A DNA stretch of 44,006 bases from an uncultured Acidimicrobiales bacterium (GTDB lineage Bacteria > Actinomycetota > Acidimicrobiia > Acidimicrobiales > Poriferisodalaceae), in contig CAJQGN010000099.1 of the NCBI GenBank assembly GCA_905477545.1, positions 1-44,006 of the forward strand, written 5' to 3'. Shown piece after piece: positions 18,131-28,070 of the stretch. How positions within the stretch are numbered: the first letter of the stretch is position 1; the number at the start of each line of letters is the position of its first letter. Both the position numbers and the translations under genes were made by a program. The notes beneath the pieces were generated by a model. That model made no database searches, was not told the DNA's origin, and was given only the letters and a program-made list of their open reading frames with translations.

Positions 18131-18373
18131 TCAATCCGCAGACTTTGTTTTCTTTGGCTCCTGCAGAGCCATATCTTTTCCGTTGCATTTAAGAGTTACA
18201 GCGCCCGGCTTAGTAACTAATACCTCAATCCCTGTTTCCTCGTCCTGATAGCGCTTCCCGACTTTTAGTCCCTCGCCACCTTCAGCATGAGTGATATCAC
18301 CTTCGCCACCTTTGGTAACGATTACCTGAATACCACCGTCAAAATCAAGACGGTCTCCCGCTTTTGTCGCCAC
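18131..18373 (-). CDS. Small protein (about 80 aa) with an internal tandem duplication, unknown function
   Basis: ORF 18131-18427. GTG at 18373 preceded by GGGG gives MATKAGDRLDFDGGIQVIVTKGGEGDITHAEGGEGLKVGKRYQDEETGIEVLVTKPGAVTLKCNGKDMALQEPKKTKSAD; the two halves share KxGxR...GIxVxVTKxG. Confidence 0.65.
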   Translation of the reverse strand: MATKAGDRLDFDGGIQVIVTKGGEGDITHAEGGEGLKVGKRYQDEETGIEVLVTKPGAVTLKCNGKDMALQEPKKTKSAD

Positions 18374-18459
18374 TGCGATTACCCCCTGGGTATCTAGTTC
18401 TGCTATTACGTTACAGGCCCAAACCAAAAAAAAATCTTCTTACACACGAGAAGTCATGG

Positions 18460-19587
18460 ATGAGTCACAATAGCGATATGGAAACAGCTCTCGTAATCGG
18501 CGGAACAGGCCCAACCGGTCCTCTTATCGTAAACGGACTTACTGAGCGTGGCTATAAAGTAACCATTCTGCACACTGGCCGACACGAAACTGATCTGATC
18601 GGCGATGAAGTAGAACATATTCACACAAACCCTTTTGACCGAAATGCCTCAGCTAAAGCAATTAAGACAAGAACGTTTGATCTTGGTGTCGTGATGTACG
18701 GTCGTTTGAGAGACTTGGTCGAGCTACTTGCAGGTAAAGTTGGCCACCTAGTTACGATTGGTGGTGTTGGGGTCTACCACGGGTTTGCCAATCCAGATGA
18801 CTTGTTCCCGGAAGGATTACCGGTCCCTAATCCATCCTCGGCTCAGCTGGTAGGAGATGATGAGCATTTTCACAAACTACGAAGAATTCGCGAGACAGAA
18901 GAGGCTGTCTTCGATATCCATCCAGAAGCAATTCATCTCCGGTATCCACAAATATATGGTCCTCGACAGATTCTTCCTAGAGAATGGCCGATTGTTCGCC
19001 GAGCGATCGATAAGAGGCCTACTCTCATAGTTCCCGATGGCGGATTAACGCTTAAAAGCCAAATGTGGATAGAGAATGCAGCTCATGCGGCATTACTCGC
19101 ATGCTCTCGTCCTAAATCTGCAGTCGGAAAAATTTATAATGTTTCAGATCAACAATTGTTATCCATAACTCAAATCGCTGAAATCGTTGCTAATGAGGTC
19201 GGGCATGAATGGGAACTAATTTCAATTCCCCACTATCTTGCTCCTTCCACGCGCCCAATGCTCACCAGTTGGTCGAACACGCATAGAGTCCTCGACATTG
19301 CACCCGCCGTTAGAGACTTAGGCTATTCAGATGTAAAGTCGCCGATTCAGGCATGGCGAGAAGCTACACGTTATCTCCTCGAAAACCCTCCTAGGAAAGG
19401 AGGCATCATTGAGCAACAATTAAACGACCCATTTGAATACGAAAGTGAAGATATTCAGATCGAGATTTTCAAAAAATATGCTTCAGAACTTCGAAAGGTC
19501 GGCTGGGTAAGCCCACCAGGATATAGTTCCGCATACGTTGGAAGGCATGAGAACCCCGCCACACGTATACCTTTAGCTGAGCTCTAG
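18460..19587 (+). CDS. NAD-dependent epimerase/dehydratase family protein (extended SDR-like)
   Basis: METALVIGGTGPTGPLIVNGLTERGYKVTILHTGRHE (Rossmann GGTGPTG), LRYPQIYGPRQ, GKIYNVSDQQLLSITQIAEIV. Start at 18460 or 18478 preferred over 18364. Confidence 0.85.
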   Translation: MSHNSDMETALVIGGTGPTGPLIVNGLTERGYKVTILHTGRHETDLIGDEVEHIHTNPFDRNASAKAIKTRTFDLGVVMYGRLRDLVELLAGKVGHLVTIGGVGVYHGFANPDDLFPEGLPVPNPSSAQLVGDDEHFHKLRRIRETEEAVFDIHPEAIHLRYPQIYGPRQILPREWPIVRRAIDKRPTLIVPDGGLTLKSQMWIENAAHAALLACSRPKSAVGKIYNVSDQQLLSITQIAEIVANEVGHEWELISIPHYLAPSTRPMLTSWSNTHRVLDIAPAVRDLGYSDVKSPIQAWREATRYLLENPPRKGGIIEQQLNDPFEYESEDIQIEIFKKYASELRKVGWVSPPGYSSAYVGRHENPATRIPLAEL

Positions 19588-21290
19588 CTTGCCAGCGGAC
19601 CCCGAAGCAAGGATCCCGGAGTCACACCTGTAGTTTCACCATTTTCAACAAGAATTTGACCGTTGACTATAGTCGCTGTTATGCCAACCGAACTCTGCCG
19701 GAGCCGTGCTGCGCCTGATGGCAAGTCATGGCGCAACTCAGGCAAGTTAGGGCTAATAATTTCTGAATCGAAAATATTAATATCTGCAGCTTTCCCTTCG
19801 GCCAATATTCCACGATCGTCAAAGCCCCAAGCTCGAGCTGGCACTACCGTCATCCGATGAATCGCTTCCTCTAGCGTAAAAGCTTTTTCGTTCCGGACCC
19901 AATGTCCAAGTAAATGAGTTTGAATCGAAGAGTCCATAATTTGCGTAACATGCGCTCCGCTGTCGCTAAACGTTGGGATAGCAAAAGGGTGTTTCATTAG
20001 ATCAAGGACTACCGATTGGTCCTGATTGGCAGCAGCCTGGATATAAAAAATATCTAAGTCATGCGACAATGCAACATCCAAAAAAATATCAATAGGTTTC
20101 TTATTCTCAGCTAGAGCGATTTCCGCTATCGACCGGTACGGCGGAAGCGCCGACTCCATCGGGTAGATGAATTCCCATTCCGGTTTGCGAGCTTCTGCAC
20201 CGATTGATCGTCCATAGTCTCCATGTTCAGCCTCAAATGTCAAGCTGGCGCGCATTTCAGGATCTCTCAACGCCAGTGCCTGATCTTCTAGCGTGGCTTT
20301 CCTGAGTTCTTCCCAGACAGGAAGCGAGTCAAAAGGAAGCTGCGTTGAAAATGATAGTAGTACGCCAAACTGGCGCGTATGCACCTGAGCCCAAGACCTT
20401 CCCCCTGTTGAATTTATTCTGTCTAAAAGCTCAACGACCGGTTTCCAACCTAAATCGCCTTTACCGGCAGCAAGCATCCCATAAGTTACTGGCACTCCAG
20501 TTCGAACAGCAAGTTCTGCCAAACGGCTGATATAAAGTTCGCGTTTCACCGGATCTTTAGAACGAAGATCATGATGGTGAGCTAGTTCAAAAATTCCAGT
20601 ACCCAATTTTCCCATCTCGGAGACTAATAGCTCTACTTCTGACCAATTCGCCATCCGACTTGCAACCGGGCGGTCATCAGAAGTCGCATGATTTACGGAA
20701 ACTGAGGTTGTAAAGCCCATAGCACCAGACTTCATTGCTGCACGAAGCTGCCCGACCATCAAGGCAAGATCATCTTCGTTCGCAGAGTCTTCGAAAGCTC
20801 TTTCGCCCATAGCCCATGTTCGCAATGCTGAATGACCGATATAGCCTGCGTAATTAATTCCTTTAGGTATTCTCTCCACAAAATTTAAATATTCTGGAAA
20901 AGTCTCCCAAGACCAGTCGATACCAGCAGCCATAGCTTCTGCAGATATATCTTCAGCCCTTTCAAGATTTCTAACTACAAGGTGCCGTTCGTCTGAGCGA
21001 ACTGGTGCGAGAGTAAATCCGCAATTTCCCATCACAGCAGTGGTTACACCATGAAAGCATGAACTCTCACCCATTGGGTCCCAAGCAATTTGTGCATCCA
21101 TATGGGTATGAACATCAACAAATCCTGGGCTAACTATTTGACCTTCAGCGTCAACTATACGTTTGGCTCTGCGGCCTCCTAGCAAACCTATTTCAGTGAT
21201 TATGCCGTCATCGACCATCACATCAGCGCGACGTCTTTCGCGGCCGGTGCCATCGATAAGTGTGCCCCCACGAATCAATAATTCGCTCAC
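19584..21290 (-). CDS. N-acyl-D-amino-acid deacylase-like amidohydrolase
   Basis: MSELLIRGGTLIDGTGRERRRADVMVDDGIITEIG, PGFVDVHTHMDAQIAWDP, GVTTAVMGNCGFTLAPVR, TFSDSGAHVTQIMD; 568 aa. Confidence 0.9.
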   Translation of the reverse strand: MSELLIRGGTLIDGTGRERRRADVMVDDGIITEIGLLGGRRAKRIVDAEGQIVSPGFVDVHTHMDAQIAWDPMGESSCFHGVTTAVMGNCGFTLAPVRSDERHLVVRNLERAEDISAEAMAAGIDWSWETFPEYLNFVERIPKGINYAGYIGHSALRTWAMGERAFEDSANEDDLALMVGQLRAAMKSGAMGFTTSVSVNHATSDDRPVASRMANWSEVELLVSEMGKLGTGIFELAHHHDLRSKDPVKRELYISRLAELAVRTGVPVTYGMLAAGKGDLGWKPVVELLDRINSTGGRSWAQVHTRQFGVLLSFSTQLPFDSLPVWEELRKATLEDQALALRDPEMRASLTFEAEHGDYGRSIGAEARKPEWEFIYPMESALPPYRSIAEIALAENKKPIDIFLDVALSHDLDIFYIQAAANQDQSVVLDLMKHPFAIPTFSDSGAHVTQIMDSSIQTHLLGHWVRNEKAFTLEEAIHRMTVVPARAWGFDDRGILAEGKAADINIFDSEIISPNLPELRHDLPSGAARLRQSSVGITATIVNGQILVENGETTGVTPGSLLRGPLAS

Positions 21291-21383
21291 TTCGCTTCCC
21301 CCTCAATTTTCAACTTGTTGAACGCTCCCACACGTTTCAGCCATAAGTGTAACTACCTCTATCTTAACCCTCTTCGGCACACA

Positions 21384-23771
21384 CTATTTCAAGATCCCTT
21401 CGTCAGCTAAAGCGGCAATATCCGCTTCGGACATTTCCAGCACCGTCGTGAGCACTTCGGTAGTGTGTTCGCCCAATAACGGAGCCGCACGCTGCACTCC
21501 GTTCGTCGCTGTATCCAACAGCCATGGCACACCAACATGACTTTTTTTGCCAACGGCAGAGTGAGGAAGCCGTTCGATAACCCCACGTGCATTGAGGTGC
21601 GGGTTTTGTTCCAAAGACTTGGCGTCAAGCGATGGCATAGCAGGGATACCAGCTGATTGCAGAAGCTCAGTAACATGCCATTGATCTTGAGTTAGTGTCC
21701 ATTCAGTTATCAAATCATCAATAGTCGCTTCATTCTCTTTACGCTGAGAGGCAGTGGAAAATATATTTTGATCTCTACCAAAATCAATAATCTCAGAGAG
21801 CTTTTGCCAGTCTCTATCCGTACGGCATGAGATCGCTACCCAACTGTCTTCACCTAGGCATCGATATAAGTTATGGGGTGACATTAATGGGTCACGATTA
21901 CCAATTCTCTTTGGTTCGTTTCCTGTAAGAAGCCATTCCATCCATCCTTCGTTCACACAAACTGTCGTTGCTTCCCATAAAGAGGTGTCAATGCTTTGCC
22001 CCTCGCCAGTTCGACGTCGCGCTGCGAGCGCAGCAACTATAGCGAAAGCCGTTGCGATACCTGAAGCCGGGTCTCCAAGAGCTACTCCCACTTCTTCTGG
22101 GTCACCTCCTTCGTATCCAGTAAGTGATGACAAGCCTGATAACGGTGCCGTAGTAGGTCCATATCCTATGTAGTTGCTGTAGGGACCTTCCTGCCCATAA
22201 CCACTAATCGTCGCTACGATCACGTCACTTCGTTCGGCTACCAAGTTGTCGTAACCCATGCCGAATCGATCCATTACCCCAGTCCCAAAGTTTGATAACA
22301 CAACATCACATTTAAGCGCAATATCTTTAGCAATCGATTTGCCCTTCTCAGTAGAGAGATCAATTCTGACGCTCTTTTTACCCTGTCCCCATTGGTTGAA
22401 ATACCCGTTTGTATCCGGTCCCTCTTTAGAATCAGTTGCGTGTAATGGCAAACGTCGCCCTAAATCTGGTGCCTCAACAGATTCAATTTTGATAACTTCA
22501 GCTCCTAAATGAGCTAGGTGAAGCCCACAGAATGGGCCGGCCCAGACCCATGAAAAGTCCGCTACTCGTATTCCTTCAAGAGGTCGCGTCGTTACAGCTT
22601 CAAGATCAACCTGACTAGTCGATCGCCTTGTTTTAAAACCAGCTGTCTGGTCTGCCCCTAATGCAGGAGCAGGGCATCGAATCGACCACCAAGGATTCTT
22701 ATACTTGCTTGGAGGTCCGGGAATTCTCAGAACTCCCATGTCGGGTTGCTCTAAGTCAACAATGAATTCACGATCATCAAGGTGCTGATCGGAAGCCATC
22801 TGAGCAATAGTGTTTACAGGCGCAAAAGCAACTCTATTAGCTTGGCCAAGATGGAAAAGGTCCGCAGTTTTTTGAGGAGCTATCCATTCCCCTAACCAAA
22901 GATGCAGAAGGTCGGCTGCATCTGATCTTCCCTGCTGAGTATCAAATATTTCCATGTCAGCCCACTCTGGATGTCCCATTATCTCTTTAAGTCGACGCCA
23001 TTGATCATCTTCAACACATACGACGAAGATACGGCCATCTTTCGTCGGCAGTATTTTCCATGGATTTAAAACTCTTGCTCCAATGCGCCCAGGTATCTGA
23101 CCAGTGTAGGTATACGTAATAAAGCCCGCTTCTAACATGCTGGCCACATAAGACATTCCAGCAAAATCTATATATTCACCAGTTCCAGTTCGTTGCGATT
23201 TGTCAACCGCTGCGAGTGCGACCGTCGCCGCCGCGAAGCCAATCTGAAAACCAGCTTGCTGTCCATGAGGTTTTAAGGGCGGCAAGTCGGGGCGATCAGA
23301 ACCTCCCGGGGTAAGCCATCCCCAGCCTCCTCCATGCATTATCTGAAGATCTTCTGCTTGATAGCCAGAGTATGGTCCGGAGCGCCCGAACGGTGTAACA
23401 GAGCACGTAACCATAGATGGGTACCGAGAACGAAGCGAGAGTTCTCCTAGACCAAGAGAATTTGCTAAATCCGGCGCCAAATCATGAATCAAAAGATCAG
23501 CATCAGCTAGCAGGCTATGTAATCTTTCCATCCCTGATTCAGTGCCTAAGTCGACTGAAACGCTGCGTTTATTAAAATTCAAAGCAACAAATAGACCGCT
23601 AGTGTTGATATCGAATTTACCGCTATAAGGACCTCTGTAGCGAGATTGATCTCCCGCCGGCGGTTCAAGTTTTATAACATCTGCTCCCAGGTCAGCGATG
23701 ATTCTGGCTGCCCACGGGACACCAACCATTTGACCAATCTCGACTACTTGAATTCCTTCTAAACCCCTCAT
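21384..23771 (-). CDS. Two-domain (fused) CaiB/BaiF CoA-transferase
   Basis: 795 aa; modules start MRGLEGIQVVEIGQMVGVPWAARIIADLGADVIKLEPP and PLEGIRVADFSWVWAGPFCGLHLAHLGAEVIKIES. Confidence 0.9.
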   Translation of the reverse strand: MRGLEGIQVVEIGQMVGVPWAARIIADLGADVIKLEPPAGDQSRYRGPYSGKFDINTSGLFVALNFNKRSVSVDLGTESGMERLHSLLADADLLIHDLAPDLANSLGLGELSLRSRYPSMVTCSVTPFGRSGPYSGYQAEDLQIMHGGGWGWLTPGGSDRPDLPPLKPHGQQAGFQIGFAAATVALAAVDKSQRTGTGEYIDFAGMSYVASMLEAGFITYTYTGQIPGRIGARVLNPWKILPTKDGRIFVVCVEDDQWRRLKEIMGHPEWADMEIFDTQQGRSDAADLLHLWLGEWIAPQKTADLFHLGQANRVAFAPVNTIAQMASDQHLDDREFIVDLEQPDMGVLRIPGPPSKYKNPWWSIRCPAPALGADQTAGFKTRRSTSQVDLEAVTTRPLEGIRVADFSWVWAGPFCGLHLAHLGAEVIKIESVEAPDLGRRLPLHATDSKEGPDTNGYFNQWGQGKKSVRIDLSTEKGKSIAKDIALKCDVVLSNFGTGVMDRFGMGYDNLVAERSDVIVATISGYGQEGPYSNYIGYGPTTAPLSGLSSLTGYEGGDPEEVGVALGDPASGIATAFAIVAALAARRRTGEGQSIDTSLWEATTVCVNEGWMEWLLTGNEPKRIGNRDPLMSPHNLYRCLGEDSWVAISCRTDRDWQKLSEIIDFGRDQNIFSTASQRKENEATIDDLITEWTLTQDQWHVTELLQSAGIPAMPSLDAKSLEQNPHLNARGVIERLPHSAVGKKSHVGVPWLLDTATNGVQRAAPLLGEHTTEVLTTVLEMSEADIAALADEGILK

Positions 23772-24021
23772 TTGCCCCTTAGCTCAATCGCTTAGCTCCA
23801 GATCAACTAAAATTTTTACCCTCGGCTGATCTGTTATTGAGAATACTTCTCAGTTGTCCAAATTCATCGACATTCTCCATAGTGGTAGCACTAAATTTTT
23901 CAAAGATTTTTAAGGACCAGTATTCACGTTACTTAAATTAGCTAATGAAGAAGAAGGAGCACACCTGCATCGCTGCACTAAGTTCTGGTCAAGAGTTCTT
24001 ACTCGTCCAGGAGGAATAGCA

Positions 24022-24846
24022 ATGGAATCGCGCAGCTATGAGGAAAGACACGCTGATGCTCTGGAGGTCTTCGATGGTTTCATGGCTGGCTCTGTCCCTG
24101 ATCCTGAGAGAGGGGCTCGAGCGATGCGTCGCCGACACGGAGCTTTAGGTAGTTTCGCTTTCGACGTAGTTATGGGTGATGTTTGGGCTCGCCCTCAACT
24201 AAGTCGGCGAGATCGTAGCCTTATAGTGATCAGTGTTTTAGCCACGATAGGGAGCACGGAAGAGCTCTCAGTTCATACAATGATTGGCTTGAACCATGGC
24301 GTACAACGAAGCGAAATTGAAGAAGTCTTACTCCATGTTGCAGCTTACGCAGGCTTTCCAATGGCTATGCAGGCAACCCGAGTAGTCGAAGAACGTTTCC
24401 GAATCATAGATGGTGTTGAGCGTCTGCCCGAACGGAAGCCGAGCGCGTCATTAGGTGATCAGGAACGACGTCTACGAGCCCATGACGTGCGTAAAACGCT
24501 TACGGACGGACGCTGCTCAGAAAATTTAGACGATGACTACAAAAATTTTGTAGATCATTTAGGAGAAGTCGGGGCTATTGCATATAACTGGGCTTTCGGA
24601 GATGTCTGGTCTCGCGATGAGCTTCCTAGACGAGATCGTAGTCTCGTGGTTGTTTCGATTCTGACAGTTCTGAGCCGGATTGATGAACTTGCATTTCATA
24701 TCCCAGCTGCTTTGAATCACGGGCTTTCACGAGTGGAAGTTGAGGAGATAATGGTTCAAATGACTATCTACGGTGGTGTGCCAAAGGCCGTTGAAGGGGT
24801 CCTGGCAATGAAGAAAGCCTATTCTAAAATTGATGCTCGGAGTTAA
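24022..24846 (+). CDS. Tandem CMD/AhpD-fold protein
   Basis: 274 aa with two CMD-like repeats (FDVVMGDVWARPQLSRRDRSLIVISVLATIGSTEELSVHTMIGLNHG and YNWAFGDVWSRDELPRRDRSLVVVSILTVLSRIDELAFHIPAALNHG); strong AGGAGG SD. Confidence 0.88.
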   Translation: MESRSYEERHADALEVFDGFMAGSVPDPERGARAMRRRHGALGSFAFDVVMGDVWARPQLSRRDRSLIVISVLATIGSTEELSVHTMIGLNHGVQRSEIEEVLLHVAAYAGFPMAMQATRVVEERFRIIDGVERLPERKPSASLGDQERRLRAHDVRKTLTDGRCSENLDDDYKNFVDHLGEVGAIAYNWAFGDVWSRDELPRRDRSLVVVSILTVLSRIDELAFHIPAALNHGLSRVEVEEIMVQMTIYGGVPKAVEGVLAMKKAYSKIDARS

Positions 24847-24856
24847 CTGGGCTTTT

Positions 24857-25639
24857 CTAGCTACTACCGAAACTACCAAATCGAGCTTTCGCCTCATCAC
24901 TTCTCATCGCTAGAGCAGAGGCATCTCCATCGAACTCTGATATGTCTCCAAGCCGACTGACTTGCGCGTAACCGCGCATCTGATACTTAGCCATATGAAC
25001 GGAAAGCGGAGGCAATGCTAGGCATCGCTTCACCCATTCGCTCACTAGTTCGTCAAGTAGATCTTCGTCTACAGCAACTTCATGAATTAATCCCCATTCC
25101 TTGGCCAACTCTCCATCTATACGTTCGGCTAACATGACCATCTGTCGAGCCCTAGATGCACCAACTTCGCTAATCAACCGAGGAGTAGCTCCCCACGGTA
25201 ACGGAACTCCCAGCTCCACCTCAGGAACATAAAAAGCGGTGTTAGCCGTTGCCAATCTGAAATCACAAGACGTAGAGAAGCAACAACCTCCGCCAACTGC
25301 GTGCCCATGGACTCGTGCGATCGTCACCACTTCGCAATCTTCGATAGCTCTTACTGCTCGCCGTCCAAGCTGACCTCTGTAACGAGCTTCAACGTCGTTA
25401 GATGCTGCCGTTGAAGTTTCTTTTCTGTCTGCGCCCGCACAAAATGACTTGCCTCGCCCTCCAAGGACAGCCACCCGAAACTCTGTTTGAGCATTAAGAG
25501 CCAGGAAAATATCGCCAACCTCTTTAATCATTTGCTGATTATGTGCGTTTCTTGACTCTGGGCGGTTGAGCCAGATTCGAAGGACTTCACCGTTAGGCTC
25601 GAATTCTAAGGTTTCATAATCTGTCAGGCGTAAGGACAT
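24857..25639 (-). CDS. Enoyl-CoA hydratase/isomerase family protein
   Basis: AVLGGRGKSFCAGADRKET, HAVGGGCCFSTSCDFRLATANTAFYVPEVELGVPLPWGATPRL; 260 aa. Confidence 0.92.
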   Translation of the reverse strand: MSLRLTDYETLEFEPNGEVLRIWLNRPESRNAHNQQMIKEVGDIFLALNAQTEFRVAVLGGRGKSFCAGADRKETSTAASNDVEARYRGQLGRRAVRAIEDCEVVTIARVHGHAVGGGCCFSTSCDFRLATANTAFYVPEVELGVPLPWGATPRLISEVGASRARQMVMLAERIDGELAKEWGLIHEVAVDEDLLDELVSEWVKRCLALPPLSVHMAKYQMRGYAQVSRLGDISEFDGDASALAMRSDEAKARFGSFGSS

Positions 25640-25687
25640 GGACCATATTCTGCCCGAAAAATTTTCTCATCACAGAAATAAACTCTT

Positions 25688-27133
25688 CTAACTTGAGCGA
25701 CGTCCTGTGAATATAGGAGCTATGTAGCCTAATGCTGCTATTGAGGCACCAAAGATAAACGTTGCACGAAGACGTCCAATAGATGGGTCGCTGCCAGCTA
25801 TGGCGAGCATTGATTGAATCCCCAAAATCATTCCAATAAACATAACCGTCTGGTTCATTCCATTGGCAATTCCCAAATCCTGATCCTCTACAGAATTCGC
25901 CACAAGTGTTTGATAGGCAGGTGTCCCGATCCCAGCAGAAACACCTGAAAGCATAAGACCAATCATCAATATTGCTAAGCCAACACCTCCTGGCTTGCTA
26001 CCTAGCGCGAAAGCTACCATGGATCCGATCATAGCTGTGGTTCCAAAATACATTGGCTTCTGTGCCCCAACGCGCGTGACCAGGTAACCGCCCATTGGAG
26101 AAGCCAGTGCGAAGACACCTGGACGCGGAACCATCAGCATTGCGGCGGCCCCCACGGAATAACCATAAGGACCCTGCAGCACGCCAGGAATTACTATGAA
26201 CGCACCCATATAAGCAAACTGGTTGCAAGCCGCCGAAAGAAGCGGAAGGGAAAAGCTTCGTTTCTGAAACAAGCGCATATCGAGCAATGGGCTTGCTATT
26301 TGCTTTTCCCAACGTACGAACACCCAGAACAGGACAAAACTTCCAACTAGCATCGCTAGCAAAGTAGGGTCGCTGGCGACTTGACGGTCGTTCCCGAGAA
26401 GCACGGGTACACGAGTGATTGCTAACAAAACCAATAGCGTTGCGATAGCAAGGAGGAAAGTTCCAAGCCAATCGATCTTCGCTCGTAACCCCTTCGGGAT
26501 GGGTTTCACCACTATCAAGGCTGCAAGCGCAGCGGCGGTGCTGATTGCCCCGAAAACCAGAAAAACTGCTCTCCACCCAAACAGATTTAAGAGCGGTCCT
26601 CCGGCGACGACTCCGATTGTTGGAGCTCCAGTCATGGCGAACTGAAACCAGCCAACTGCTTTTGCCCGTTCAGCAGAACCGAAAGCGTGCATCAACAGAG
26701 CTATCCCTGTTGGCATCATGAGCGCTCCGCTTAGCCCAAACAGAACGCGTATTAAAATAAACGTCCCGATACTCCAAACCCAGTAGGTAGCTACCATTGT
26801 GATTGTCATTCCAATCACGCCAATAAGGAATATGCGGCGATGGCCGTAGATATCTCCCAGTTTTCCACCTGCCGGAGTAGCAATTGCCATTGCCAACATG
26901 AGCCCAGTGAGGATCCACCCAGCATTTGTGACCGTAGTATCGAGGTCCTCAGCGATTGTCGGCAAAGCAGCGGTAACCAGCGTCATCAGCGAGCCGAAAC
27001 CCAAGACAGCAAAGGCTATTACCCAGAGAAGTTTCCGTCGATAAGTTAGTGATTGAGGAACAATACTCGGTGCACTATTAGCCGGATAAACCTGCCATAC
27101 CGTTGGAGCACAAATACCATTAGTGACAGTCAC
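25688..27133 (-). CDS. MFS transporter
   Basis: Multiple hydrophobic helices; GWILTGLMLAMAIATPAGGKLGDIYGHRRIFLIG (DHA-type MFS motif). Confidence 0.92.
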   Translation of the reverse strand: MTVTNGICAPTVWQVYPANSAPSIVPQSLTYRRKLLWVIAFAVLGFGSLMTLVTAALPTIAEDLDTTVTNAGWILTGLMLAMAIATPAGGKLGDIYGHRRIFLIGVIGMTITMVATYWVWSIGTFILIRVLFGLSGALMMPTGIALLMHAFGSAERAKAVGWFQFAMTGAPTIGVVAGGPLLNLFGWRAVFLVFGAISTAAALAALIVVKPIPKGLRAKIDWLGTFLLAIATLLVLLAITRVPVLLGNDRQVASDPTLLAMLVGSFVLFWVFVRWEKQIASPLLDMRLFQKRSFSLPLLSAACNQFAYMGAFIVIPGVLQGPYGYSVGAAAMLMVPRPGVFALASPMGGYLVTRVGAQKPMYFGTTAMIGSMVAFALGSKPGGVGLAILMIGLMLSGVSAGIGTPAYQTLVANSVEDQDLGIANGMNQTVMFIGMILGIQSMLAIAGSDPSIGRLRATFIFGASIAALGYIAPIFTGRRSS

Positions 27134-27221
27134 TGATTACATATCATACTGCTTTTTCTACCCTATTTTAGATTTTCAGACATTACGGGAATTTAAATTA
27201 CTCTTAATTTTTTGAAAAAAC

Positions 27222-28046
27222 TTATCGAGTCAATTCTTGGGTCTCAATCATGCTTTGATGCTGCCGCATGGTTACGGCAGCCATTTCTGGATGAGTAAGT
27301 ATCCAGAATTTAGAGTTCAGCACGGCGTCTAGAACCATGGGCCCTACTTCAGCTGGGTCCATACCTTCAGCTAACGTCCTGGTGAGGAAGTTCCAAAATT
27401 TGTCGCCCTGCTCAGAAGCAACATGGTTTGCGGCATCATCTTGTTCTCGATTTCGCTCACTATCAACAATGTTGGTATTGATTGGTCCTGGACAGAGCAC
27501 TGAGGCATGAACGTTTGAATTCTGCCAGCGTAAATCCCGTTCGAGCGAAGTCATCAACGCGACCACTCCATGTTTAGCTACGTTGTAGGCTCCGAGAGAC
27601 GCTCCCGCGTAAAGTCCAGCCATAGAGGCAGTCGAATTTATGTGGCCTTCGCCTTGTTTTTCCATGATCGGCAAAAAGGTTTCGACTCCATATATCGGCC
27701 CCCATAGATCGATGCCTAGAGTCCATTTCCAGTCCGCCATGGAAGTTCCACCGACTGGCGCTCCAAGTCCTACTCCTGCGTTATTGCATAGAACGTGCGC
27801 TGCACCGAAATGACTAAGTGTTCTATCGGCAAGGTTCTTAACTTCTTCTAGCTTCGAAACGTCGGTTAATACTCCTATGGCCTCATGTCCGCCGCTATTT
27901 AAGTCCCTAACTACCTCATCGAGTGGTTCAGCTTCAATATCGGCAAGAACAATCTTCATGCCCGCTCGAGCAAAGGTACTTGCCATAGCCAGTCCCATTC
28001 CGCTAGCTGCTCCCGTCACCACGGCGACCTTGCCTGCAACGTCCAT
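27222..28046 (-). CDS. SDR family oxidoreductase
   Basis: VTGAASGMGLAMASTFARAGMKIVLADIE, CNNAGVGLG, YNVAKHGVVALMTSLE; 274 aa. Confidence 0.92.
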   Translation of the reverse strand: MDVAGKVAVVTGAASGMGLAMASTFARAGMKIVLADIEAEPLDEVVRDLNSGGHEAIGVLTDVSKLEEVKNLADRTLSHFGAAHVLCNNAGVGLGAPVGGTSMADWKWTLGIDLWGPIYGVETFLPIMEKQGEGHINSTASMAGLYAGASLGAYNVAKHGVVALMTSLERDLRWQNSNVHASVLCPGPINTNIVDSERNREQDDAANHVASEQGDKFWNFLTRTLAEGMDPAEVGPMVLDAVLNSKFWILTHPEMAAVTMRQHQSMIETQELTR

Positions 28047-28070
28047 TAGTTATTCTCCCCAGAAATTTCC

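Noticed and set aside
25998-26576. 192-aa minus-strand ORF
   Set aside because: Alternative frame within the MFS transporter at 25688-27133; low-complexity translation without family signal.
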